From the NCBI GenBank assembly GCA_021646415.1, contig SOEU01000015.1:30826-94825 (forward strand): a stretch of DNA of 64,000 bases. The letters run 5' to 3'. This DNA is from Candidatus Brocadia sp. (GTDB taxonomy: Bacteria; Planctomycetota; Brocadiia; Brocadiales; Brocadiaceae). Shown here one piece after another: positions 26,668 to 34,984 of the stretch. A model generated the notes under the pieces. The model was not told the origin of the DNA, ran no database searches, and saw only the letters and a program-made list of their open reading frames with translations. The position numbers and the translations under genes were made by a program. Within the stretch, counting starts at the first letter, position 1. Each line of letters starts with the position of its first letter.

Positions 26668-27009
26668 AAGCCCAAAGGGCTTGCATATGAAAGCCCAGGG
26701 CAACGCCCTGAGTAAGAGTATAACAATATCTTTAAGCTCTGAAGGAGCGTAATAACAACGGATGGAAGATCATGTTTCAGTCGTTAACAAATATTCTCGT
26801 TCACATTATATTTTGCACTAAAGATAGACAATCTTTGATTAATCAAAAAAGTATCACAAAAATAAAACATTTCAGGAAGAATTCTTAGAGTTTTTGAATA
26901 AATATCAGGTGAAATATGATGAACAATACCTCTGGGATTAATATACTCTTATGTAACCCTTTCAGGGTTAATTCCTGTTTATTTCTCCTTCCCAGGGCGT
27001 TGCCCTGGG
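26668..27009. repeat. Palindromes flanking the IS200-like remnant
   Basis: Left side: AAGCCCAAAGGGCTT (26668-26682) and CAGGGCAACGCCCTG (26695-26709). Right side: AACCCTTTCAGGGTT (26955-26969) and CCCAGGGCGTTGCCCTGGG (26991-27009). The left and right CCCAGGGC-type hairpins are inverted copies of one another and enclose the transposase remnant at 26772-26941. This is the layout of REP-type palindromes around a RAYT/IS200-like gene. Confidence 0.6.
26772..26941 (+). pseudogene. Internally deleted IS200/IS605-type (RAYT-like) transposase remnant
   Basis: The first part reads MFQSLTNILVHIIFCTKDRQ then SLINQK, matching the N-terminus of Y1-type (TnpA_REP, COG1943) transposases. From 26867, in another frame, the C-terminal ending FQEEFLEFLNKYQVKYDEQY then LWD is present, a typical end of the same family. 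The middle with the catalytic HUH and Tyr motifs, about 90-100 codons, is deleted. The remnant cannot transpose itself but could be moved or maintained by a related enzyme. Confidence 0.65.
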
Positions 27010-27093
27010 CTATCTTATTATAATCCTGTTAGGGTTGAAAGAAATTGATAATACTATTGGATATATCCTTGACTGTCACATCGGACACAAAGT

Positions 27094-27230
27094 TACTACA
27101 AACAGTTCGTACCTACGGGACTTTTACAAGCGAATTATTCTTTTAGCTCCGTCAGAAGCATACTGTTTGTAGGTAGATTATATCCCCTACAGATGATTAA
27201 CCCCGTAGGAGTGGCCTGTTTATTCTCTTG
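27094..27230. repeat. Second REP-like repeat tract before the Xer recombinase
   Basis: CTACAAACAGT (27094-27104) and ACTGTTTGTAG (27164-27174) are inverted copies. Around them lie fragments of the form CCTACGGGAC, CTCCGTCAGAAGCA and CCCGTAGGAGTGGCCTGTTT. They look like degenerate copies of a REP unit unlike the one at 26.7-27.0 kb. Nothing else coding is visible between 26942 and 27317. Confidence 0.45.
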
Positions 27231-27317
27231 GCTGGTTCAGATTTCATGCGAGAGGCCTGCCCGGGTACATTGTAGCTATATTTATGCAAGGTTATATAAT
27301 TATGAACTAATAAAGTT

Positions 27318-28223
27318 ATGTCCGAAGCAAATATCCTGGACGACCTTATTGAATCATTTATAAACTACCTCCTCGTTGAATGCGGTTTATCTAAGAATAC
27401 TATCCTCAGTTACAGCCATGACCTGCAAATATTTACCACTTTTCTGCTTTCTAAAAACATATCGGACTTTAGCAGCGTTCGTCCTGATACGATCACCAGC
27501 TTCATTATTTCTGAAAAAAAGCGCGGCCTCTCCACCAACTCCATCGCCCGCACCATTGTGGCCATCCGTATGTTATACAAATTTCTCCTCTCGGAGGGGA
27601 AATTACAGCGAAATCCTTTTACGGTGATCGATTCACCAAAGCTCTGGAAGAGATTGCCAGAAGTGATCCCCGTCCATAAGATCGACGATCTCCTTTCAAT
27701 CCCCGATACAAAAACGAAATTAGGGATGAGAAACAAGGCCATTCTTGAACTTTTGTATGCTACCGGTGCAAGGGTGTCAGAGGTCGTTGCAATTCAGATG
27801 AACTGTATTAACCTCGAATACAGTTATGTAAAGTGCAGAGGCAAAGGCGCAAAGGAGCGCATCGTACCCCTTGGGACAAAGGCAATCGATGCCATTCAAA
27901 CGTATGTAAAAACCGCCAGGCCAAAGATAAAAAACAGTCAGGATAGCACTTATTTATTTCTTTCAAAGGCAGGAAGGCCCCTCCGGAGGGAGAATGTATG
28001 GGTCATTGTTAAAAATTGTGCCTTAAAAGCCGGTATCCATGGGCACATCTCACCACACAAGCTGAGACACTCATTTGCTACCCACCTCCTGGAAAATGGT
28101 GCCGATCTTCGTTCAGTACAAGAAATGCTGGGACATGTCAATGTCTCCACCACCCAAATCTATACCCACGTTAGCAAACAACACCTCAAAGCCATACATC
28201 GACAATACCACCCACGATCTTAA
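27318..28223 (+). CDS. Tyrosine recombinase of the XerC/XerD family
   Basis: A 301-residue site-specific recombinase, the usual Xer length. The N-terminal SAM-like domain (IESFINYLLVECGLSKNTIL) is followed by the catalytic domain. All conserved residues are visible: Arg in TGARVSEV, Lys in CRGKGAKERIVPLG, HKLRH (His and Arg), the LGHVNVSTTQIYTHV histidine and the tyrosine nucleophile in the same segment. Chromosome dimer resolution (XerD-like) is the default role. XerC and XerD are not separable here, and its position beside transposon debris leaves a mobile-element origin possible. Confidence 0.88.
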   Translation: MSEANILDDLIESFINYLLVECGLSKNTILSYSHDLQIFTTFLLSKNISDFSSVRPDTITSFIISEKKRGLSTNSIARTIVAIRMLYKFLLSEGKLQRNPFTVIDSPKLWKRLPEVIPVHKIDDLLSIPDTKTKLGMRNKAILELLYATGARVSEVVAIQMNCINLEYSYVKCRGKGAKERIVPLGTKAIDAIQTYVKTARPKIKNSQDSTYLFLSKAGRPLRRENVWVIVKNCALKAGIHGHISPHKLRHSFATHLLENGADLRSVQEMLGHVNVSTTQIYTHVSKQHLKAIHRQYHPRS

Positions 28224-28375
28224 CGTTGCAAGGTAAAAGAGAGAAGGAACAAGAAAATGCAGCGGTTCAGGAGGGTAAACAAAAAGACAGAGAAAAAAGA
28301 AAGGCTTCTTTAAAACAAACCTCCTGAAGCAGCTCAAGAAGCAAAAGAAATAATGAAAACCATCACAACCTTCTC

Positions 28376-30598
28376 TTACCACAAGCCACACAACTGTTTA
28401 TCCTGCGTCGGTATTTTCCCAAACTCCTCAGCTGGCAAAGGCTCGCAGAACAAATATCCCTGCATCTCGTCACATTGTCTTTGCTTAAGAAAGATGAGCT
28501 GTTCTTCCGTCTCAACTCCTTCGGCAACAACCTTAAATTTCAGACTTTGTGCCAGGGCGATTACTGATTCCACGATCACCTTGTCATTTTGGTCGGTCAC
28601 AATACCGTTTACGAAATGCTGACTAATTTTAAGCTTCTTAACAGGAAATTTCTTGAGATAATACAAAGAAGAAAAGCCTGTGCCAAAATCATCGATGGCG
28701 ATTTGAACGCCCAGATCGCTCAGCTTGCTCAATTTATGAATAGTAGCTTCTATATCTTGCATAGCAATACTCTCGGTGATTTCCAAACCCAGAAAATGCG
28801 GATCCAGGCCAGTTTTTTGCAGTGCCGACATAACGGTCTCTACCAGATTGGGTTGCTGGAATGTATGCGCCGAAAGGTTCACCGCTATGCACAGAGGTTG
28901 AAATCCTGCATCCTGCCAGGCCTTGCATTGTACACAGACGGTATATAACACCAATTCATCGATGAAAACGATCAGCCTGGTATTTTCTGATAAGGCGAGG
29001 AATTCTTCAGGGGTAATCAGACCCCGATCAGGATGCCGCCAACGCACGAGGGCTTCCATACCAACGATCTGACCAGTGCCGATATTCACCAGCGGTTGGT
29101 AGTATACCACAAATTCCCCGCGGTCCAGCGCTCGGCGGAGATTCCTTTCCATAATCATCTTTTCAAAGGATGCAGCATGCATGGCTTCAGTATAGAATTG
29201 ATAATTATTTCTCCCCTGTTCCTTGGCATGATACATAGCGGTATCGGCGTTCTTCAGCAAGGTTTCTGCATCTGCGCCATCATTGGGATATATGGCAATT
29301 CCAATGCTCGTACTAATATAGAGTTCATGTTCTCTGATCATCAAAGGCTGCTGGATAGTATCGAGGATTTTTCTGGCAATATTGCTTACATCTTCCGATT
29401 CATTAATTCCTAACAATAACAAAGTAAATTCATCGCCTGCAAAGCGGGCAACGGTATCTTCTTCTCGTATACATCTTCTCAGTCTGTTAGCGATTTCATG
29501 AAGTAGCAGATCCCCCACACTATGCCCAAGCGTATCATTTATGCTTTTGAATCTGTCCAGATCCAGAAACATCACGGCAAGTTTCTCATTCGTACGATGT
29601 ACGTGTGCCAGCGACAGTGTCAGGCGGTCGTTAAATAATAGCCGATTAGGTAATGAAGTAAGGGTGTCGTGAAAAGCCATATGTTTGATTTTTTCCTCTA
29701 CCCGCTTGCGCTCTTCGATCTCCACCCGCAGTCCTTCGTTTGCCTTCACCAGTGCCGCAGTTCGCTCTGCCACATGTTGTTCCAGAGACTCATTCAGCGA
29801 CCGCAGTTCTTTCTCAAGTTGTTTGCGCTCGGTAATGTCCTGGACTACTCCACTCATTTTAATAGCCTTGCCAGTATTATCAAAAATAACTTCAGCCTGT
29901 TCATAAACAATATGCACCGTACCGTCTGGTAAAACTATACGGTGGTCAATATTGTTAAATTTTCTTTCGTATAAGGCATCATGAAAAAATTTCTCGACCA
30001 ATTCTCTCTCATCATGATGAACGGCATTCAGGAACGCCTCATATGTCGGACAAAATGACTGTGGAGCGAAACCAAAGATGCGATAAACCTCATCAGACCA
30101 ATACAATTCATTTTTCACGGTGTCCCATTCCCAATTTCCCAGGTGAGCAATTCTTTGTGCATTGGCAAGGCTGGCTTCGCTTTTCCGCAACGCCTCTTCT
30201 GCCTGCCTGCGCTTCCGCCGTTCCTCCACTTCGATCAATTCCCGCTCAATGGCCGGAACCAGTCGTGCCAGATTGTCCTTCATAATATAATCATGAGCAC
30301 CGGCCTTCATTGCAGAAACAGCAAGATCCTCTCCTATAGAACCGGAAACGATAATAAATGGAATGTCTAGTCCGCTGAGCTTTAACTGCGTCAGAGCCCC
30401 AATTGCACTAAAGAACGGCATGTAATGGTCTGCAAGGACGATATCCCATTCCTGTTTTTCGAGCATCATCTTCATAGCTGAGGCTGTTTCAACTCGCTCA
30501 AATGCCGGCTCATAACCTCCGCGCCGCAGTTCACGAAGCATCAATTCAATGTCGTCCATTGAATCATCCACAATCAATACGCGGAGTGGTTTTTTCAT
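28376..30598 (-). CDS. Response regulator with PAS, GGDEF and EAL domains
   Basis: A 740-residue c-di-GMP signalling protein. In order: REC receiver (residues 1-125, LIVDDSMDD, phospho-acceptor in VLADHYMP), PAS/PAC (about 145-270), GGDEF (about 300-465) with the degenerate core AGDEF, and EAL (about 485-735) with EALVRW and DDFGTGFSSLYYL intact. The PAS opening SLANAQRIAHLGNWEWD is shared exactly with the PAS of the sensor kinase two genes upstream. The GGDEF change G to A in the first position may weaken cyclase activity, so net phosphodiesterase output is likely but not proven. It starts immediately after the stop of the response regulator gene (TAAATG). Confidence 0.9.
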   Translation of the reverse strand: MKKPLRVLIVDDSMDDIELMLRELRRGGYEPAFERVETASAMKMMLEKQEWDIVLADHYMPFFSAIGALTQLKLSGLDIPFIIVSGSIGEDLAVSAMKAGAHDYIMKDNLARLVPAIERELIEVEERRKRRQAEEALRKSEASLANAQRIAHLGNWEWDTVKNELYWSDEVYRIFGFAPQSFCPTYEAFLNAVHHDERELVEKFFHDALYERKFNNIDHRIVLPDGTVHIVYEQAEVIFDNTGKAIKMSGVVQDITERKQLEKELRSLNESLEQHVAERTAALVKANEGLRVEIEERKRVEEKIKHMAFHDTLTSLPNRLLFNDRLTLSLAHVHRTNEKLAVMFLDLDRFKSINDTLGHSVGDLLLHEIANRLRRCIREEDTVARFAGDEFTLLLLGINESEDVSNIARKILDTIQQPLMIREHELYISTSIGIAIYPNDGADAETLLKNADTAMYHAKEQGRNNYQFYTEAMHAASFEKMIMERNLRRALDRGEFVVYYQPLVNIGTGQIVGMEALVRWRHPDRGLITPEEFLALSENTRLIVFIDELVLYTVCVQCKAWQDAGFQPLCIAVNLSAHTFQQPNLVETVMSALQKTGLDPHFLGLEITESIAMQDIEATIHKLSKLSDLGVQIAIDDFGTGFSSLYYLKKFPVKKLKISQHFVNGIVTDQNDKVIVESVIALAQSLKFKVVAEGVETEEQLIFLKQRQCDEMQGYLFCEPLPAEEFGKIPTQDKQLCGLW

Positions 30599-31093
30599 TT
30601 AATGCCTTCCTCCTGTATTAATCGGAGATTTGTTCAGGAGAAGCCAATAAACCCCTAACCGCCCCACAGCCTCGGAGAATTGGGTAAAATCCACCGGTTT
30701 TTGAATGTAACTGTTAGCGCCGAGCTTGTAACCATTTATCAGGTCCCGCTCTTCGTTCGACGAAGTAAGAATAACCACGGGAAGGTATTTCGTTCGTTCA
30801 TTAGCACGCAGGTGGTGTAACACCTCCAGACCATCCACTTTTGGCAGTTTCAAATCCAGCAAGACGACTTCCGGCTGGTTACTCATGTCACGTCCGGCGT
30901 ACTTACCCCTGCAGAAGAGATAATCCAGCGCTTCGACTCCATCACTTGCCACTACCACCTCATTCGCAATATTGTACTTCCTGAATGCACGCAGTGTCAG
31001 TTCTACATCGTCTGGATTGTCTTCTACAAGCAGGATAACTTTGGATTGCGTATTTGATCTCATAGATTGTTGATTTGTCATAATTACGCTCAT
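30599..31093 (-). CDS. Single-domain response regulator (Rcp1-like)
   Basis: A 164-residue receiver domain with only a short extra tail. Seen are the acidic pair in VEDNPDDVELTL, the phospho-acceptor aspartate in VVLLDLKLPKVDG, LTSSNEERD and the lysine in YIQKPVDF. The insertion after DGVEALDYLFCRGKYAGRD is typical of Rcp1-type regulators that partner with phytochrome-like kinases. The first ATG is at 31093 (MSVIMTNQ) and a second is at 31081; neither has a clear Shine-Dalgarno. Its stop abuts the start of the GGDEF-EAL gene, so the two are translated together. Confidence 0.85.
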   Translation of the reverse strand: MSVIMTNQQSMRSNTQSKVILLVEDNPDDVELTLRAFRKYNIANEVVVASDGVEALDYLFCRGKYAGRDMSNQPEVVLLDLKLPKVDGLEVLHHLRANERTKYLPVVILTSSNEERDLINGYKLGANSYIQKPVDFTQFSEAVGRLGVYWLLLNKSPINTGGRH

Positions 31094-31220
31094 TTGCCAT
31101 ATCAAGACTGGCAACGAATATCGCTATAAATCAGGTTGGGGTTGGCATCAACTTTTGACTGCTTAACTGCCAGAAACTTTATCGATTGATTTCCCGAAAA
31201 CAGAGTTTCTTACCCATTGC

Positions 31221-31243
31221 GTTCCCAAACGGAATTTGGGAAC
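31221..31243. repeat. Palindrome GTTCCCAAA-N5-TTTGGGAAC
   Basis: GTTCCCAAA (31221-31229) and TTTGGGAAC (31235-31243) are perfect 9-base arms. It is the first of five hairpins in the 490 bases between the sensor kinase and the response regulator, a stretch without any visible gene. Confidence 0.7.
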
Positions 31244-31261
31244 GAGCAGGTAAACCACACC

Positions 31262-31344
31262 GGTAGGAGCCGTCTCCTGACGGCGATTGGTTATCACAAC
31301 GGATTGCAAGCGCCACAAGTCGCCAACAGGAGTTGGCTCCTACC
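31262..31344. repeat. Large interrupted palindrome GGTAGGAGCC...GGCTCCTACC
   Basis: GGTAGGAGCCGTCTCCTGAC at 31262 is mirrored by AACAGGAGTTGGCTCCTACC ending at 31344, with inner CGGCGA/TCGCC pairing and about 40 bases between. The arms match imperfectly. It belongs to the intergenic hairpin group of 31.2-31.55 kb. Confidence 0.6.
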
Positions 31345-31353
31345 ATCTTCGTT

Positions 31354-31377
31354 GGTTCAATCGTCCCCGATTGAACC
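31354..31377. repeat. Palindrome GGTTCAATCG-TCCC-CGATTGAACC, copy A
   Basis: Perfect 10-base arms with a 4-base spacer. The flanks CTTCGTT and GAAACATTT match those of a second copy at 42620-42643 (CTTCGCT and GAAATATTT). The two therefore form a dispersed element of about 40 bases. Confidence 0.75.
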
Positions 31378-31411
31378 GAAACATTTTGCATGAATCCTTA
31401 TAACAGCTTGT

Positions 31412-31476
31412 GTAGGGTGCGTCCTATGCACCATCCATACGTTGGAGAGTGTTTTGGTGCGTAGGACGCACCCTAC
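31412..31476. repeat. Dispersed palindromic repeat GTAGGGTGCGTCC family, copy 1
   Basis: Left arm GTAGGGTGCGTCCTATGCAC and right arm GTGCGTAGGACGCACCCTAC (20 of 21 positions pair over the full 21-base arms). The loop reads ATCCATACGTTGGAGAGTGT. The outer flanks AGCTTGT and ATGACTT are partly shared with the other copies. Same loop orientation as copy 2. Confidence 0.8.
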
Positions 31477-31520
31477 GATGACTTGTCGTTGAATCAGGCA
31501 TTCGGCAACTTTAATAGTGC

Positions 31521-31544
31521 AGTGGCAATTCATGAATTGCCACT
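31521..31544. repeat. Palindrome AGTGGCAATT...AATTGCCACT
   Basis: AGTGGCAATTCATGAATTGC followed by CACT is a perfect palindrome with an inner CATG. It is followed by TTGAAATTCCT at 31555, a tail also found after two other hairpins (42828 and 58691, the latter as TTGAATTTCCT). Confidence 0.65.
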
Positions 31545-31604
31545 ACAGAGCTGTTTTGAAATTCCTAACAGAAATTGTAAATTATTGCTCCCAAATTTGC
31601 AATC

Positions 31605-34600
31605 TCAAATCGTAAAATAGAACGTTGCCCCCTGATCCACTGCACCTTCAGCCCAAATCTGACCGCCGTGGCGATGGATAATGCGCTGCACGGTGGCCAA
31701 CCCGATGCCGGTGCCCTCAAACTCCGTTGTTGAGTGGAGGCGCTGAAATGCGCCAAATAATTTGTTGACGAAGGCCATGTCGAATCCGGCACCATTGTCA
31801 CGCACAAAATACACCGTTTGTCCGTCGTGTGGTTTAACGCCAAGTTCTATCCTTGCCCGCGGACGCTTTCTGGTAAACTTCCATGCATTACTGAGTAAGT
31901 TCTTAAGCGCTATCCCTAATAATCGCGGATCACCATCGACAACCAATTTTTCAGCAATAACAAAGTCCGCCTGACGTCCCGGTTCTGCCTCCAGGAGTTC
32001 CGACACGATCTTCTTCGCCAGCGCACTCAGGTCGACTTTTTTACAGATCATTTCGCTGCGGGTTATACGGGAGAGATTCAGCAGGTCATCGATAAGTTGC
32101 CCCATATAGTTGCTGGCCGCGCATACACGCTGGAGGTAGTTTTTCCCCTGTGCATCCAGCTTGTCAGAGTAGTCTTCCATCAGCGCCTTACTGAAACCAT
32201 CGATGCCCCGCAACGGCGCGCGTAAATCATGCGATACAGAATAGCAGAACGCTTCCAACTCTTTGTTGGTGGCAGCAAGCCGATTCGTAAGAAATTCAAG
32301 GTGATCGCGTTGTTTCCTCAATTCTTCCTCTGTTCGCTTGCGCTCTGTGATATCTTCCTTAATCGCTACGAAATGGGTAATGACACCCTCAGGGCTTCTG
32401 ATAGGTGAAATGGATGCATACTCCCAATAAAGCTCACCATTTTTTTTCTTGTTATGAAATTCTCCTTCCCATTCTCCGCCGGAAGTAATAGTGTCCCATA
32501 AATATTTATATTCTTCGGGTGGTTTCTCGCCGGATTTTAAGATACGGGGGTTTTGCCCGATTACTTCTTCCGGTGCGTAACCTGTTACCCGGCTGAATTT
32601 GGGATTTACGTATTCGATGTTACCCCTTACATCCGTAATTACAACCGAACATGAGCTTTGTTCAACAGCGTTAAATAACTTGCGAAGCTCTTCTTCTACC
32701 CGCCTGCGCTCTGTAATTTCCACTTTGAGTTCGTTGTTTGCCTTTACCAGCGCCGCCGTTCGTTCTGCTATGCGTTGTTCCAGAGAGTCGTTGAGTACCT
32801 TCAGCGCTTCCTCTATCCGCTTGCGCTCGGTAATGTCCTGAACCGTTCCATTCATCTGAATCGCTTTACCGGTATTATCAAAGAGAACCTCGGCCTGTTC
32901 GTGGACAATGCAAACTGAGCCATCCGGCAAAACTATGCTATGATCGATGCTGTAAGGCTTTTTTTCATATAAAGCCTCATTGACGGATTTTTTTACAAAT
33001 TCCCTGTCGGCAGGATGAACAGAATTCAGGAATGCCTCATATGTGGCTCCAAATGACTGAGGAGTTAAACCAAAGATACGATAAATTTCATCCGACCAGT
33101 GTAATTCATTTCTTATTATATCCCATTCCCAATTTCCCAGGTGGGCGATTCTCTGGGCATTGGCAAGACTGGCCTGACTCTTCCGCAATGCCTCCTCTGC
33201 CCGTTTGCGCTCGGTGACGTCCCTAAAGATACCCATGAGATATGTTTTTCCATCAAAAGTTACGAGAGAGGTATTAATATCAGCATAGAAAATATTACCG
33301 TCCTTTCGTTTCACAGGAACATCTTTAGCCAATGCAGTTTCACCCTTTGCCTGTTTTTTAAACTGTTCTATAACGAAGGGCAGGTCTTCCTTTGTGTGAG
33401 TGTCCACGATTCCTAAATTTTTAATTTCTCCGGCAGGGTAACCAAGCATCTGACAAATCGCTTTATTGCCTGTGTAGAATCTTTTGGTTTCTGTATCAGC
33501 GATCAGTATACCATCGGTTGCACCGTCGAAAATAGTTCTAAATCTTTGTTCGGATTCCCTCAACACCGCCTCGACACGCTTGTGATCAGTGATTACCCTC
33601 TTGAGTTCCTCAGCCATAGCATTAAAACTTCTGGCAAGGACACCAATCTCGTCCTTGCGGGTCACCTTTACCCGATAATCTAAGTCTCCGTCTGCAAATC
33701 TCTCCGCGGCATCCTTTAAATCCCTGATGGGAATTGACGTTGAAACGGCAAAGGAAATTCCTAAGCCGGTAACAGCGACAGTGCTCACTACGCCAAAAAA
33801 CAACGCAACAAGACCCAATCTCTTTAATGGTGCAAAGGACTCCGCCTTATCTAATTCTGCCAAAAGTATCCAGCCATATTTGGGTAAATATACGGAGGCA
33901 CCAACAACTGGCCTTCCCCTGTAATCCCGGTAGATACCAACCGTTGTTGTTCCCTCTTCAATGAGCTTACGGACTGGTTCTGTGTCCACTACCTGTTTGA
34001 GAGCAGAATCATCCATAAACCTTGACTGAGTAATCATCAACTTACCTCTACTCACCAGATATACTTCTCCGGTCTCTCCCATTCCGGCACGGCTAGTTGT
34101 AATCTCATTCAGCGCTGAAAGGGAATAAGCATTGATAATCACACCAAGCGTTTCAACCCCTTGTTTTGCAATAATTGGGGCTGAGACCAATGTGCACTTT
34201 GTACCGAGGTCGGGAAAGTATTGTAGCTGACCAACGTTCGTTTCACCATAACTCTTTCGCATGCCTTGCATAAATACATCGTATCTGGAAAAATCCTTAC
34301 CAATTAACCTCTCATCTGTGGATGAGACCACTCTGCCATTCTTATCCACGAGGGCTATTGCTATAAGATGACGGTTGAGCGGCAGCTTTTTCTTTAGGAG
34401 ATATTTATTTAAGCGAACTACTGCACCCTGTTTAGGATTTCCTTTCCAAATAATCGTTTCAAAACACCTTCTTATGAACCCGTCGGTGCTGAAGTCTTCC
34501 GTGCGTATCTCAATTCTCTCCATAAAAGACAGGACGTGCTGCTTTCTTGACTCTACAATTGCCCCCAAATCCTCAAAGATCCTATACTTTAAGGCATTTC

Positions 34601-34703
34601 TGGCATAGAGGTAGTATATCGTTGTAGTTACCGCAATAGGGATAAGCGAGATACAGAGTGCAAAGGTAAGTAATCTGCTCCTAATTGATAAAAATGGATT
34701 CAT
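31605..34703 (-). CDS. Membrane sensor histidine kinase with dCache, HAMP and three PAS domains
   Basis: A 1,032-residue kinase. In order: membrane span (about residues 10-30), a periplasmic Cache sensor (about 35-285), a second span (about 290-310), HAMP (about 313-365), and three PAS domains (about 380-500, 510-640 and 660-780). The HisKA H-box is SHDLRAPLRGIDGF (about 820). HATPase N, G1 and G2 boxes (NLLSNAWKF, DNGAGFDM, GTGIGLATVQRI) end the protein. The second PAS opens with SLANAQRIAHLGNWEWD, identical to that of the nearby GGDEF-EAL protein. It probably phosphorylates the Rcp1-like regulator encoded downstream. The ligand is unknown. Confidence 0.9.
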   Translation of the reverse strand: MNPFLSIRSRLLTFALCISLIPIAVTTTIYYLYARNALKYRIFEDLGAIVESRKQHVLSFMERIEIRTEDFSTDGFIRRCFETIIWKGNPKQGAVVRLNKYLLKKKLPLNRHLIAIALVDKNGRVVSSTDERLIGKDFSRYDVFMQGMRKSYGETNVGQLQYFPDLGTKCTLVSAPIIAKQGVETLGVIINAYSLSALNEITTSRAGMGETGEVYLVSRGKLMITQSRFMDDSALKQVVDTEPVRKLIEEGTTTVGIYRDYRGRPVVGASVYLPKYGWILLAELDKAESFAPLKRLGLVALFFGVVSTVAVTGLGISFAVSTSIPIRDLKDAAERFADGDLDYRVKVTRKDEIGVLARSFNAMAEELKRVITDHKRVEAVLRESEQRFRTIFDGATDGILIADTETKRFYTGNKAICQMLGYPAGEIKNLGIVDTHTKEDLPFVIEQFKKQAKGETALAKDVPVKRKDGNIFYADINTSLVTFDGKTYLMGIFRDVTERKRAEEALRKSQASLANAQRIAHLGNWEWDIIRNELHWSDEIYRIFGLTPQSFGATYEAFLNSVHPADREFVKKSVNEALYEKKPYSIDHSIVLPDGSVCIVHEQAEVLFDNTGKAIQMNGTVQDITERKRIEEALKVLNDSLEQRIAERTAALVKANNELKVEITERRRVEEELRKLFNAVEQSSCSVVITDVRGNIEYVNPKFSRVTGYAPEEVIGQNPRILKSGEKPPEEYKYLWDTITSGGEWEGEFHNKKKNGELYWEYASISPIRSPEGVITHFVAIKEDITERKRTEEELRKQRDHLEFLTNRLAATNKELEAFCYSVSHDLRAPLRGIDGFSKALMEDYSDKLDAQGKNYLQRVCAASNYMGQLIDDLLNLSRITRSEMICKKVDLSALAKKIVSELLEAEPGRQADFVIAEKLVVDGDPRLLGIALKNLLSNAWKFTRKRPRARIELGVKPHDGQTVYFVRDNGAGFDMAFVNKLFGAFQRLHSTTEFEGTGIGLATVQRIIHRHGGQIWAEGAVDQGATFYFTI

Positions 34704-34855
34704 CTGCGATGCTCCAAAAATTGTATCGTATTATCATATTTATTAAATTATTTAAAAATGCTAAAATTAAAATAAAAAAGCCCTACTGCAATAATATTTA
34801 TTAAAAAATATTTTCAGCAGTAAGGCTGTCTTATCCATCATTACTTTCAGCTTGT

Positions 34856-34918
34856 GTAGGGTGCGTCCTACACACCATCCATACGTTGGATTGTTTTGGT
34901 GCGTAGGACGCACCCTAC
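34856..34918. repeat. Dispersed palindromic repeat GTAGGGTGCGTCC family, copy 2
   Basis: GTAGGGTGCGTCCTACACAC and GTGCGTAGGACGCACCCTAC flank the loop ATCCATACGTTGGATTGTTT. The flanks are CAGCTTGT and AATGGCTT. Loop orientation is as in copy 1 and opposite to copy 3. It lies between the TPR gene and the sensor kinase gene. Confidence 0.8.
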
Positions 34919-34984
34919 AATGGCTTTTTATCTATGAAATCTGTGGTTCCAAACGTTTTTGTTGGTATGAGGATTAGCCCCCGC

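Noticed and set aside
28265..28330. TTCAGGAGGG...CCTCCTGAAG inverted pair after the Xer gene, considered as a terminator
   Set aside because: The arms are 10 bases or fewer with about 45 bases between and no T-run; too weak to call.
31114..31604. Possible CRISPR array, because of repeated palindromes
   Set aside because: The units differ from one another, are not regularly spaced and have no uniform spacers; no cas genes are near.
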